A stretch of 64,000 nt of DNA from Streptomyces varsoviensis (GCF_000718635.1 NZ_JOBF01000002.1:248001-312000); one strand, 5' to 3'. Positions 44,480 through 53,613 are shown, counted from the stretch's first letter. The notes: generated by a model not told the origin, from the letters alone. Made by a program: numbers and translations.

Positions 44480-45393
44480 CAGCTCGCGATGTCGCCCGCG
44501 TGCGGGCTCAGCGCGTCGAATCCGACCAGTGCGAAGAGGATCACGCCGAGCAGAATCCGGTAGATCACGAATGGCATGAAGCTCTTGGTGGTAATGAAGC
44601 GCATGAACCATGCGATCACCGCGTAACCGACCGCGAAGGCGATGACGGTGGCGAGGACCGTCGGCCCCCACGCCGTATGCCCGCTGCCCGCGTCCTTGAG
44701 TTCGAAGAGGCCGGAGGCCAGCACGGCCGGGATCGCCAGCAGAAAGGAGTACCGGGCGGCGGCTTCGCGGGTGTAGCCCAGCAGCAGACCGCCGCTGATC
44801 GTCGCGCCCGACCGGGACACTCCGGGCACCAGCGCCAGCGCCTGGCACGCGCCGTAGATCAGCCCGTCCCTGACGTCGAGATCCGTCAGGTCCTTGCGCC
44901 GCCGCGCGGCCCGGTGCCGCCCGCCGCCCTCGTCACGCGCGGCCCGGCGGTCGGCGAAGCCCAGTACGAGGCCCATCACCACCAGCGTGGTGGCGATCAG
45001 CCGCAGATCGCGGAACGGCCCCTCGATGGCGTCCTTCAGCAGCAGGCCCAGCACCCCGATGGGGATCGAGCCGATGATGACGAGCCAGCCCATTCGCGCG
45101 TCGGCGTCGTCCCGCTCGCCCCGCCCGCCCCGTTCGCCCTTTCCGACTCCGACGACCGAGCGGAACCAGGCCGAGACGATGCGCGCGATGTCCTTGCGGA
45201 AATAGATCAGAACGGCCGTCTCGGTGCCGATCTGAGTGACCGCGGTAAAGGCCGCGCCCGGGTCGTTCCAGTCCGCGAACGCGGCGGTGAGCCGCAGATG
45301 GGCGCTGGAGGAGATCGGCAGGAACTCGGTCAGCCCCTGGACGAGCCCGAGGACGAGGGATTCGAACCACGACATGAGGCTTGTGCCATCCAA
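44479..45393 (-). CDS. uppP: Undecaprenyl-diphosphatase
   Basis: 304 aa from ATG 45393 (in-frame ATG at 45375 is also possible). Integral membrane phosphatase that recycles undecaprenyl-PP to the monophosphate carrier for wall synthesis; its overproduction gives bacitracin resistance. Motifs: [19 protein letters not shown] (Glu and Ser/His region) and [20 protein letters not shown] (PGxSRSG). A charged insert ([19 protein letters not shown]) sits in one loop and [20 protein letters not shown] in another, longer than in E. coli BacA (273 aa). Confidence 0.93.
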   Translation of the reverse strand: MDGTSLMSWFESLVLGLVQGLTEFLPISSSAHLRLTAAFADWNDPGAAFTAVTQIGTETAVLIYFRKDIARIVSAWFRSVVGVGKGERGGRGERDDADARMGWLVIIGSIPIGVLGLLLKDAIEGPFRDLRLIATTLVVMGLVLGFADRRAARDEGGGRHRAARRRKDLTDLDVRDGLIYGACQALALVPGVSRSGATISGGLLLGYTREAAARYSFLLAIPAVLASGLFELKDAGSGHTAWGPTVLATVIAFAVGYAVIAWFMRFITTKSFMPFVIYRILLGVILFALVGFDALSPHAGDIAS

Positions 45394-45593
45394 ATGATGA
45401 TCACGGCCGGACCGGCGACGGCGCGATCGAGCCGCATTTCCGGCTTGCCGGCCTTCCGGCTCTCTGGCTTTCCGTCATTCCGTCGTTCCGGATTCCGGGG
45501 CCCCGGTTCCGGTTCCTGACCGGCGTTGTGCGGCGGTCGCCGGCGATGATCCACCGAGCGGAAGTCAGCCTAGCGTCGTGAAGTGAACATTTC

Positions 45594-45655
45594 GGTGAAT
45601 CCCCGAAGCTCGCGTCGGCCGCGAGGAAGGCCGAGGAAGGCCGAGGAAGGCGGGG
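45594..45655. repeat. GAGGAAGGCC tandem repeats downstream of the TetR gene
   Basis: The 10-bp unit GAGGAAGGCC is repeated three times in a row within the 337-bp gap between UppP and TetR genes. The gap also carries many TTCCGG-type short repeats (45,436-45,520). No gene is visible there. Confidence 0.5.
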
Positions 45656-45730
45656 GCGTGTCCGGGCCGTGGCGGGGGCACGGGACGGCGCGAGACTGCC
45701 GGGGTGCCGGGCCGCCGGCCTGACGTGCCG

Positions 45731-46387
45731 TCAGGCCGGTTCGTCCGTCTCGGAGGCCGCGCCGGCGGACTCGCCGGGAAGCGAGAACACCCCGGCGCGG
45801 GCCGCGTGATACGCCGCGTCGGCGCAGACCAGGGGCAGCCGGTCGTCGAGCGGACGGCGGGAGACGAGCAGCCGGTAGTACAGCGGTGCCGCCATATACG
45901 CGATGACCTCTTCCGCGTCGGTGTCCGGAGGCAGTTCGCCGCGTTTGATCGCCTGGTGCACGATCTCGGAGGCGAGCCGCAGGCGCACGGAGAGGGTGTC
46001 GCGCAGCGCGTCCTCCGCGAACGAGTCGCGGCCCGCGGCGGAGACGATGCCCCCGAGGAACGCCTTGTTGCGCTCGACCATGTAGTAGCCGCCGATGCTC
46101 TGCGCGATCTGGCGCAGATCCTGCCGGAGGCTGCCCGTGTCGGGGATGACGATCGCCCGCCCGCTGTCCTGGGTCAGGGCGTCGCACATGATCCCTTCGA
46201 CCGTGCGCCAGCGCCGCCGGATCGTCGCCGGGTGGACGCCGGAGCGCTGGGCGACGCCTTCCACGGAGAGGGCGGCGTAGCCCTTCTCCGCGAGCTCGTC
46301 CAGAGCGGCGCTCAGGACCGCCTCGCGGGTACGGGCCGTGCGTCCGCCGGGGCGGACCGAGCCTGGGGAGTGTGATCTGTCGTTCAT
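45731..46387 (-). CDS. TetR/AcrR family regulator
   Basis: 218 aa from ATG 46387. N-terminal helix-turn-helix: TREAVLSAALDELAEKGYAA, then LSVEGVAQRSGVHPATIRRR. The remaining 150 residues form the ligand-binding helical domain, with GIVSAAGRDSFAEDALRDTL and PPDTDAEEVIAYMAAPLYYR resembling the TetR_C_16-type domain. No adjacent exporter or enzyme gene points to a ligand. A clean inverted repeat 50-70 bp upstream of the start suggests autoregulation. Confidence 0.87.
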   Translation of the reverse strand: MNDRSHSPGSVRPGGRTARTREAVLSAALDELAEKGYAALSVEGVAQRSGVHPATIRRRWRTVEGIMCDALTQDSGRAIVIPDTGSLRQDLRQIAQSIGGYYMVERNKAFLGGIVSAAGRDSFAEDALRDTLSVRLRLASEIVHQAIKRGELPPDTDAEEVIAYMAAPLYYRLLVSRRPLDDRLPLVCADAAYHAARAGVFSLPGESAGAASETDEPA

Positions 46388-46435
46388 CGCCCTGCATTGC
46401 GTGACGCGGTCAGTCCGGATAGTGTCCCACGGAGC

Positions 46436-46459
46436 TTAATGCGTGATTGCGCGCATTAA
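46436..46459. promoter_or_regulatory. Probable TetR operator
   Basis: TTAATGCG at 46436-46443 mirrors CGCATTAA at 46452-46459 across an 8-base spacer (TGATTGCG). The A/T-rich arms stand out from the GC-rich background. It is 49 bp upstream of the TetR-family start. Confidence 0.7.
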
Positions 46460-46605
46460 TAGGGGTGCTTCCTCAAGGTTCCGTACCCGCTCCGCGTGCT
46501 CTCCTCATACGGGGGTTGAGGGGGGCGCGCGGAGGGGGCACGGAACCCGCCCGCACCCCCCACGCCCGGAGTCGGCTCGGAGTCCGTTCGGAGCGCTCAG
46601 GGTGT

Positions 46606-47568
46606 TCAGAGTTCGAGCCGGAAGGCCACCCGGTCCAGCGACGGCCCGTCGTAATCCGCGATCGGGGCCGAGGGCACGAACCCGAGGGCGCTGTGGAAGG
46701 CGATGGAGCGCTCGTTCTGCGGCGACGTGACCGCCTTGACGACCGTACGGCCGTCCGCCCGCGCCCGGTCGAAGAACCGCTCGTACAGGAAGCGGCCCAG
46801 ACCGCTGCGGCGCCAGGCGGGCGCGACCCCGGTGAAGTGGATGTACGCCTCGCGCGGTGCCGACGGCGACAGGAAGCCGATGACGAAGCCCGCCAGCTCG
46901 CCGTCGCGCTCGGCGACCAGGCTCGTGTCGTAGAAGTGGTTCACGAAGACCCGCGTCAGATCGCGGGAGGCCGGGCGGCCCCACCACTCGTCGACGACCG
47001 AGACGACCCTGTCGAAGTCCCCCGGCACCGCGGCGCGCGTCGTGAAGGGCTCCAGCGTGCGCACCTCCGGAGCGCCGAGCTTCCTGCGGAAGGCGACCCG
47101 GTCCTGGCCCGGCCCGTCGTAGTCGCTGTGCACCGGCACACCGTCCGCCTCGCGGTCACCTGCCTCCAGCGCGAACCCCATCGCCCGGTGGAAGGCGATG
47201 GACCCGGCGTTCCCCGGCGACGTGATGGCGCGCACCTCGGTACGGCCGGCCGCCGCCGCGCGCTCGAAGAACACGGTGTACAGCCGGCGCGCCACCCCCT
47301 GCTTGCGCAGGGCCGGGTCCACGCCGACGAAGTGGATGTACGCCTCGTGCGCGCGGTCGGCGGAGTGGAAGCCGACCAGGAACGCGCGGATCCCCGTCTC
47401 GTCCTCCAGCACCAGACTGGTCTCCGCGAAGTGCTGGAGGAACAGCCGGGGCAGCAGCAGCGACAGCTCCCGCGCCTGCTCAGGGGTGCGAGAGTCACCC
47501 CACCACCGCTGTACGCACCCCACGAGCGTGGGGTAGTCGGCTGTACGGGCCGGGCGTACGTCGTGCAT
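46606..47568 (-). CDS. Protein with two tandem GNAT acetyltransferase domains
   Basis: 320 aa from ATG 47568. Residues 1-165 and 170-320 are clearly duplicated: compare HEAYIHFVGVDPALRKQGVA with REAYIHFTGVAPAWRRSGLG, VRAITSPGNAGSIAFHRAMG with VKAVTSPQNERSIAFHSALG, and DYDGPGQDRVAFRRKL with DYDGPSLDRVAFRLEL. Each repeat has the acetyl-CoA Q/RxxGxG/A loop (RKQGVA, RRSGLG). Both halves look competent. The acceptor substrate is unknown. Transcribed alone. Confidence 0.88.
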   Translation of the reverse strand: MHDVRPARTADYPTLVGCVQRWWGDSRTPEQARELSLLLPRLFLQHFAETSLVLEDETGIRAFLVGFHSADRAHEAYIHFVGVDPALRKQGVARRLYTVFFERAAAAGRTEVRAITSPGNAGSIAFHRAMGFALEAGDREADGVPVHSDYDGPGQDRVAFRRKLGAPEVRTLEPFTTRAAVPGDFDRVVSVVDEWWGRPASRDLTRVFVNHFYDTSLVAERDGELAGFVIGFLSPSAPREAYIHFTGVAPAWRRSGLGRFLYERFFDRARADGRTVVKAVTSPQNERSIAFHSALGFVPSAPIADYDGPSLDRVAFRLEL

Positions 47569-47823
47569 GTCCTGCCTCCCAGTCGCTGCCGACGCCCCTG
47601 CCGGCGTCGACCGTGAAGCCGAACCTTAGTCCGAACGGGAGGCCGGTCCGCGGGCGTGCCGGGTGTGGCGGTTCCGAGCCGGAGGCGCGGCGCCGGAGCG
47701 CGTACGGGCGCGAGGGCGGTGGCCACTGGCGCACGTACGGCCGGGGGCCGGCGCTCGTACGGGCACGGGCGTGGTGGGGACCGGCGCTCGTACGGGCACG
47801 GTGCGTACGACCGTACGGGCTCG

Positions 47824-48276
47824 TCAGCCGGGTGCCGTGCGCGGGCGGGGGGAGCCGTCGATCTTCGCGAGTATCCGGTGGAACTCCCTGCGCTCGGCCT
47901 CGTCGAGGACTTCGAAGATCGCGTGGAGCGCCTGGTCCTTGGAGTGGGAACCGCCCGTGATGAGCGCGCTGCCGCGCGGCGTCAGGTCCACGAGCACCGC
48001 CCGGCCGTCCGTGCGGTCCGTGGCGCGGCTGATCAGGCCGTCCAGTTCAAGGGTGTCGAGCGATTCCGTCACGCTGCGGGCGGTGATCCCGAGCGTCTGG
48101 GCGAGCGCCGTCACCCGCGTGGGGCCGCTGCCGGACAGGATCGTCAGGATTCTGCCGCGGGCGGGCGTCAGCCCGTGTCGCGCGAGGCGGGCGTGGGCCT
48201 GGCTCTTCGCCCAGTCCGCCACGGACAGGAGCAGTTCGGCGAGTTGAGCCGGAGCTGGGGTGTGGGAGGGCTGCAT
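47824..48276 (-). CDS. MarR family transcriptional regulator
   Basis: 150 aa from ATG 48276 (TTG one codon upstream is also open). Winged helix: HARLARHGLTPARGRILTIL, TRVTALAQTLGITARSVTES, LDTLELDGLISRATDRTDGR, and AVLVDLTPRGSAL, the usual MarR wing with Asp-x-Arg. The recognition helix is TARSVTESLDTLE. Dimerisation helices lie at both ends. No divergent target gene is adjacent (306 bp of repeat-rich sequence follow upstream). Confidence 0.88.
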   Translation of the reverse strand: MQPSHTPAPAQLAELLLSVADWAKSQAHARLARHGLTPARGRILTILSGSGPTRVTALAQTLGITARSVTESLDTLELDGLISRATDRTDGRAVLVDLTPRGSALITGGSHSKDQALHAIFEVLDEAERREFHRILAKIDGSPRPRTAPG

Positions 48277-48279
48277 CAA

Positions 48280-48585
48280 ATGGCAGTCAGTGTAGGGGCG
48301 GCGTACGAGGCGCCGGCCGCCGCGAAGCCTCGGTGGGGCGGGTCGGCAGCGCCTTCCGCGGCGGGCTTGTGAGCTTCGCCAGGGCTCTCACGTGGCCGAT
48401 CGCGGTGCCGAGCGGTGCGGGGGCGGGGCTCTCGCGCAACCGGCGTTGCGGGGCAGGGTCGCACTATCGGGTGGCCGGTGGGGCGAGACCGAGGTTGATC
48501 TGGGGCCGGGGGCCCGGGTCGCGGTCCGTGGTTGGGGGTCCGGGGTCCGGGGTCCGGGGTCCGTGGTCCGGGGTCGGAATTCCGG
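48280..48585. repeat. Repeat-rich gap downstream of the TVP38 gene
   Basis: 306 bp without a gene. Between about 48,530 and 48,575 GGTCCGGGGTCCGGGGTCCG-type 8-bp units repeat four to five times. Nothing else is recognisable. Confidence 0.45.
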
Positions 48586-49344
48586 TCAGGGCTGCGATGA
48601 CGTGTTCTCGCCGGGCCCGGAACGCGGCGTCGTGGGCGCGCCGGCCGAGGCGCGTAGCCGGGCCCGCTTCCGCCAGGCGACGGTCATCGCGCCGAGTGCG
48701 CTGAGCGCGATGAAGCCCATAGAGGCGAGGAAGACGGGCGAGCCCGGCTCGGCGGCGGCGCTGCCCGCGATCACGTACGCGGCCGTGTTCGGGATGGAGC
48801 CGAGGGCCGTCGCCAGCAGAAACGCGAACCAGCCCATCCGGGAGACGGCCGCGCAGTAGTTCGCGGCGGCGAACGGCACGCCGGGGAACAGCCGGATCGC
48901 CAGCATCGAACGGAACCCGTGCCGGCTCAACAGCCGGTCCGCCCCCGTCAGCCACCGCCCGCGCACCAGCGGCCGCAGCGCGCTCTGCCCCAGCACCCGG
49001 CCCAGGCCGAAGGCGATGCCCGAGCCCAGGACCGTGCCCGCCAGCGCCGATACGGTCCCGGCCTGCGCGCCGAACAGCGCGCCCGCCGCCAGATTGAGGA
49101 ACGGGCGCGGTACGAACGCCGCCGTGCACAGCCCGTACGCCACGCCGAACAGCACCACGGCCACCCCGCCCGACACCTGCGGCGGCCAGCCCTCGGCGAG
49201 CAGCCGCTGTGGCTGGGCCACCAGAACGGCCGCGGCGGCGCCGCCGAGCAGCACGACGAGCAGGCCCAGCCGGGACCACGGGGAGAGGAGAACGCGAGCG
49301 CAGCGCGCGGCGAGGCCGGGGGAGGGCGCGGCGAGATCGAGCAC
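48586..49344 (-). CDS. TVP38/TMEM64 (VTT domain) membrane protein
   Basis: 252 aa from GTG 49344, about six hydrophobic helices. VTT-domain features: FGVAYGLCTAAFVPRPFLNL, AAGALFGAQAGTVSALAGTV, LGSGIAFGLGRVLGQ, AIRLFPGVPFAAANYCAAVS and FLLATALGSIPNTAAYV. Related DedA/VTT proteins include lipid scramblases and undecaprenyl-phosphate flippases. The role here is unknown. The C-terminus is a basic, Pro/Ser-rich cytoplasmic tail. Confidence 0.85.
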   Translation of the reverse strand: MLDLAAPSPGLAARCARVLLSPWSRLGLLVVLLGGAAAAVLVAQPQRLLAEGWPPQVSGGVAVVLFGVAYGLCTAAFVPRPFLNLAAGALFGAQAGTVSALAGTVLGSGIAFGLGRVLGQSALRPLVRGRWLTGADRLLSRHGFRSMLAIRLFPGVPFAAANYCAAVSRMGWFAFLLATALGSIPNTAAYVIAGSAAAEPGSPVFLASMGFIALSALGAMTVAWRKRARLRASAGAPTTPRSGPGENTSSQP

Positions 49345-49646
49345 CGCTGGAGCCTAACCGACGGCGTGGCGGGGCGCCTCCGCTGTGCACCGGGAACAGC
49401 CGGCACCCGGGGCGCCGCACCGAGATTTCGCGCGGCCGCCGTTCCGCGCTCACCCGCCATATGCCGCACCGGCGCCGTACGGACGCCGGTCGCTGTTCGT
49501 ACGGACCGGGCCGGGCCGGTCCGGGGCAGGGCTGGCCGGGCAGGGCCCTGGGTCGTCGCCCCCGCCGGCTCGATCTACTATTCGACGGGCACGAGGCAGG
49601 CGAGGCGGGCAGGGGTGCGGTGGGGATATTCAACCGGGGGAGCGCC

Positions 49647-50138
49647 GTGGCCCGCCGGCCGTCCTCGCTGCTGGCGGCCGTGGTCCTGACCGTAGCCGCC
49701 AGTGGCTGCTCGTCGGCCGGCGGCAGCGCCGTGCCGGCCCCCACGCCCTCGGGCGATCAGGCCGGTCCTTGCCGTGCGCTGCACGACAAGCTGCCCGCGA
49801 CGGTGAACGGGAAGAAGCGGCGGGCCACGCATCCGGTTTCGGACTTCACGGCTGCCTGGGGCGCTCCTCCGATAGTGCTGCGCTGCGGTGTGAATCGGCC
49901 GCTGGTCGTCACGCCCGGCGACAAGCACTTCGACCCCAACGCGGACACCGTGGAAATCGACGGCGTCGAATGGCTGCCCGAGCGGCAGCCGGACGGCGGC
50001 ATTCGCTGCACGACGTCGAAGCGGCTGGCGTGGGTGGAAGTCACATTGCCCGAGAAAACCGTCCGTGACGGAGATTTCGGTCTGTTCGCCGATCTGTCCG
50101 CGACGGTCGGGAAAACCATCCCTCTCGGCATCATCTGA
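49647..50138 (+). CDS. DUF3515-like lipoprotein
   Basis: 163 aa from GTG 49647 (another GTG at 49617 is open). The lipobox LTVAASGC ends the signal peptide at about residue 21, so the mature protein is membrane-anchored outside the cell. The mature part has LHDKLPATVNGKKRRAT, AAWGAPPIVLRCGVNRPLVV, GVEWLPERQPDGG and VEVTLPEKT, with two further Cys, matching DUF3515. Function unknown. It precedes the EACC1-like gene by 219 bp; linkage to that system is not shown. Confidence 0.78.
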   Translation: MARRPSSLLAAVVLTVAASGCSSAGGSAVPAPTPSGDQAGPCRALHDKLPATVNGKKRRATHPVSDFTAAWGAPPIVLRCGVNRPLVVTPGDKHFDPNADTVEIDGVEWLPERQPDGGIRCTTSKRLAWVEVTLPEKTVRDGDFGLFADLSATVGKTIPLGII

Positions 50139-50262
50139 CAGCCGCCGGTCCGCCCGGAACAGCCAATTCGACCGCTCCGGTCAGGCCGGCCGCGCCAGGC
50201 GAGTGGACAGGTGCCGAGCCGCGGCTGCGGCATGTGGATCGCTGCTAATCTCCGACTGCACG

Positions 50263-50294
50263 TCATGTCCAGGATTCATCATGTCCAGGATTCA
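50263..50294. repeat. 16-bp tandem duplication upstream of the EACC1-like gene
   Basis: CATGTCCAGGATTCAT occurs at 50263-50278 and directly again at 50279-50294, perfect copies. The pair lies 64 bp before the ATG at 50,358 and could be an operator pair or a slippage product. Confidence 0.7.
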
Positions 50295-50357
50295 TCACCG
50301 ACGACGAGGACGGCGACCAGCGGGGCTTGCCGGGGGAAGCTGTGGTGTTGCTGCACG

Positions 50358-50723
50358 ATGACCGTTGAACTGCGCGTACGTGTGAATGACGGCGGACGGC
50401 TGGAAGACCTCCGCGAATGGATGGGCGGGCACCCGGGAGTCACGGTGCGGCCCGTGGCGCGGGCGCCGGAACGCAATAGCCAGGGCACGGTCTGGGATTT
50501 CCTCGCGGTGGTCTGCGCGACCGGCGGGCCGGTCGTGGCCGCGGTGCGGGCGCTGCAGATCTGGATCGAGGCCCAGGTGACGGAGATCGAGATCGAGGTG
50601 GGCGACCGGCGGATCAAGGTGACCAGCCGCACCGCGGGCGCCGTACTCCCGCAGGTACTCGCCGCGGCCCAGGCCCTGGAGACGGCGCCGGAGCCCGCGG
50701 AGGGCGCGGATGATTCCGCGTGA
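50358..50723 (+). CDS. EACC1-like small membrane-associated component
   Basis: 121 aa from ATG 50358. It begins with two beta strands (MTVELRVRVNDG), a LREWMGGHPGVTVRPVAR segment, then a hydrophobic WDFLAVVCATGGPVVAAVRALQIWI and a beta pair IEIEVGDRRIKVTS. I recognise this layout as effector-associated constant component 1 (EACC1), described next to caspase-like or other effector domains in predicted NTP-dependent conflict systems of actinobacteria and other multicellular-type bacteria. Its coding end overlaps the caspase-kinase gene by 14 bp, so the two are translationally coupled. The biochemical role is unknown. Confidence 0.75.
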   Translation: MTVELRVRVNDGGRLEDLREWMGGHPGVTVRPVARAPERNSQGTVWDFLAVVCATGGPVVAAVRALQIWIEAQVTEIEIEVGDRRIKVTSRTAGAVLPQVLAAAQALETAPEPAEGADDSA

Positions 50724-53613
50724 CGACATCGACTTCGGTCGGTCGCGGGCGATTCTGCTGGGGAACTCGGAGTACACGGCCGGTTTTGAGGGACGCAGGC
50801 CCATGCCGGCGGCGCTCAACAGCCTCGCGGCAATGCGGGAGGTCCTGACCGGACTCTGCGAATGGCCGCCGGAGCGCGTCAGCGAACTCCCGAATGAACA
50901 GGACAGCGGAAAGCTGCTGCGCACCGTTACCTCGCTCATCCATGGTGTCGATGACGTGCTGCTGTTCTACTACGTCGGCCATGGCCTGCCGCTCCCCGAG
51001 AATGGCCGGTACGACCTGGGGCTCGCCCTGACGGATACGAGCGACGACCCCGCACAGCGCTTCTTGACCTCGCTCCGCCTCCGCGAACTGCGGCAGCACA
51101 TGGAACGCAACAGCGCGGCGCGCATCAAGATCCTGATCCTGGACTGCTGTTGCTCGGGAATCGCCACGAAGTACGCCGAATCCGCCGCCAATGTCACGGA
51201 GTACGCCGAGAGCGCCACCCCGCTGCGCGGCGCCGGCACGTACATCTGGACGGCCTGCGGGCATTCGCAGGAGACGTACTTCGAAGAGTCGGGCGGCGGG
51301 CTGACCTATTTCACCAAATTCCTGGCCGAAGCCGTCCGCTGGGCGCACGGTGAGCAGTCGATCGGCGCGACCGTCGCCAATCTCCACGACGAGGTCAGGC
51401 GTCGGCTGCGCGAGACGCGCATTCCGGACGCGGACGTTCAGCCGTTACCGGACCTGCATCACAGCGGCCGCCCCGACCAGTTCCTCTTCGTACGTGGCCG
51501 GGCCGCCGCTCCCGCTATCCCCGCCTTCCACTTCGAACCGCTGAAGGACGACGATCCCCGCGACGCCGGTCCGTACGAACTCCGGGCGCGCCTCGGCGCC
51601 GGCGGCCTCGGCCGGGTCTTTCTCGCCATCACGCCCGACGGCCGCCCGGTCGCCGTCAAGCTGCTGAAACCGGAACTGGGCCGCGACCCGCAGTTCGCCC
51701 AGCGTTTCGCCCGGGAGATCGACGTCGCCCGGCGCGTACGCGGCGATCACGTCGCGCGCCTCCTCGACGCGGACCCGGACGCGCCCGAACCCTGGCTGGC
51801 CGCCGAATACGTCTGCGGACCGTCCCTGCTCGAACTCGTCGCGGCAACCGGCCCGCTGCCGAGCCGCGACGTCCTGGCGATCGCCCGCGGGATCGCCCGG
51901 GCGCTCAAGGACATCCACGCGGCCGACGCCGTACACCGCGACCTGAAACCCGCCAACGTCATGCTGGGCGAGACAGGGCCGCGGGTCATCGATTTCGGCA
52001 TCGCCAAATCCGTGGCGGCGACCTTGATGACGCGCACCAACACGCAACTGGGCACACCGGCCTATAAATCCCCCGAGCAGGCGACGGGAAAGCAGCCGGT
52101 CACTCCCGCGTCGGACGCCTTCACGCTGGGCGCCACGATCTATTACCTCGCCACCGGGCAGGACGCCTTCGCGGCCGAGGACCCGCTCGGCACCATCAAT
52201 CTCATCGCGCACGAGGAACCCGACCTGCGTTCCCTGGACGCGGACGTTCGCGGCCTCGTACAGGCGTGTTTGGCCAAGGCGCCCGAGGCGCGGCCGACCC
52301 CCGCCCGCGTCATAGAACTCTGCTCCGCCGCCATCGGCCCTGCTACGTCCGGAGCCCACCCGCCCATCGCCCAAGCCATTCCCCTGATCCAGGCACGGGC
52401 CGGCGCCCTGCGCGCCCTCATGACGCCGCAGCCGGAACCCGAGCGTGAAAGTGAGAGCGAGTCGAGGGACGATGCCCCGGAGAAACCCCAGGCATCGTCC
52501 ACGCCGCCGCCCTCATCACCGCCTCCGCCCCAGCCCGTGAATTCACCGGACGCGAAGACCGAGGCGAAGCCCGGAGCCAAGGCCCAGGCGCGGAGCGAGG
52601 CGAAAACCGAAGCGAAAACCGAGGCGAAGCCCGGGACCGATGCCGCCGCACCCGGCCCCACGCCACCCGCCAAACCGGCCGTACGCGGCGCCGTCACCGC
52701 GGTCGTGCTGCTCTGCCTGGCGACCCTGATATGGCTGCCGATCCACCTGTCCAAAAGCGAATCCGACAGCGCCAAGAACTCCGGGGGAAGCTCCGAGAGT
52801 TACGAGCCGTCGACACGGGACACGGACTCGGCCGCGGACTCGGACACCGAATCGCCCACGCGCTCGGAGACCACGTCGGCGGATTCCGGGACCGCGGCGG
52901 ATGACGCGACCGATTCGCCGAGCCCGACCGCCGCCACGATGAGCGTGATCAAGGCGGCGCGGGTCGGGGACTGCCTCACCAACGACGGTACGTACCAAAA
53001 GCCGGTGCTCAGGGCGGCGAACTGCCAGTACCGCGCCTTCAAAGTCCTCCGGGTACTCGAAGGCACCTCGGACACCAGCGGATGCCGGGATACGCCGGAC
53101 ATCGACTACACCGTGGGCAATTCCGGCGACCGTCGCGCGCTCTGCCTCAGCTATCTGTACGGCAGCGCCTATCACGCGCGGACCGGCGAGTGCGTGTACG
53201 GCCCGAACACCGCCGGCAGCAATTGGACCGAGTCGACGTGCAGGGTCGGTAATTTCACCGTGAAAGCACGGCTCACGGGCACATCCGACACATCGCGCTG
53301 CAACGCGTACCCGAATGCCGACCAGGGCCTCCAGGTCTCGACCCGCTGGAGCGAACTCGACCTCGCCTTCTGCCTCTCGATGAACTACCCGGACGCCGCC
53401 GGCCGCGCCAAGACCGGTGCCTGCCTGTTCCGCACCGGATCAGGCGAGCAACCGCACTTCCAAGCCGTCTCCTGCGACGCCGCCAACGTCGTCGTCACCG
53501 GCCGCACCTCCACCTACCGCGACGCGGCCGCCTGCGGTTCCTACGGCTGGGCCACCTGGAGATCGAGCGAATTCCCGACCCACTCCTACACCATCTGCTA
53601 CCGGAAGGCGTGA
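50710..53613 (+). CDS. Caspase-like protease / Ser-Thr kinase transmembrane fusion
   Basis: 967 aa from ATG 50710. Residues 10-265 are a caspase-like (C14) domain with catalytic His91 (YYVGHG) and Cys147 (ILDCCCSG). Residues 288-545 are a Hanks-type kinase: glycine loop GAGGLGRV, Lys317 (VAVK), Glu336, HRDLKPANV (Asp411), DFG 428-430 and SPEQ. All catalytic residues are intact. A Pro/Lys/Glu-rich linker (570-657) leads to one membrane helix (660-681). A Ser/Asp/Thr-rich stretch and three tandem 4-Cys repeats (about 745-963) lie outside the cell. The layout suggests an outer sensor controlling an inner kinase and protease. It is coupled to the upstream EACC1-like gene. Substrates unknown. Confidence 0.9.
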   Translation: MIPRDDIDFGRSRAILLGNSEYTAGFEGRRPMPAALNSLAAMREVLTGLCEWPPERVSELPNEQDSGKLLRTVTSLIHGVDDVLLFYYVGHGLPLPENGRYDLGLALTDTSDDPAQRFLTSLRLRELRQHMERNSAARIKILILDCCCSGIATKYAESAANVTEYAESATPLRGAGTYIWTACGHSQETYFEESGGGLTYFTKFLAEAVRWAHGEQSIGATVANLHDEVRRRLRETRIPDADVQPLPDLHHSGRPDQFLFVRGRAAAPAIPAFHFEPLKDDDPRDAGPYELRARLGAGGLGRVFLAITPDGRPVAVKLLKPELGRDPQFAQRFAREIDVARRVRGDHVARLLDADPDAPEPWLAAEYVCGPSLLELVAATGPLPSRDVLAIARGIARALKDIHAADAVHRDLKPANVMLGETGPRVIDFGIAKSVAATLMTRTNTQLGTPAYKSPEQATGKQPVTPASDAFTLGATIYYLATGQDAFAAEDPLGTINLIAHEEPDLRSLDADVRGLVQACLAKAPEARPTPARVIELCSAAIGPATSGAHPPIAQAIPLIQARAGALRALMTPQPEPERESESESRDDAPEKPQASSTPPPSSPPPPQPVNSPDAKTEAKPGAKAQARSEAKTEAKTEAKPGTDAAAPGPTPPAKPAVRGAVTAVVLLCLATLIWLPIHLSKSESDSAKNSGGSSESYEPSTRDTDSAADSDTESPTRSETTSADSGTAADDATDSPSPTAATMSVIKAARVGDCLTNDGTYQKPVLRAANCQYRAFKVLRVLEGTSDTSGCRDTPDIDYTVGNSGDRRALCLSYLYGSAYHARTGECVYGPNTAGSNWTESTCRVGNFTVKARLTGTSDTSRCNAYPNADQGLQVSTRWSELDLAFCLSMNYPDAAGRAKTGACLFRTGSGEQPHFQAVSCDAANVVVTGRTSTYRDAAACGSYGWATWRSSEFPTHSYTICYRKA

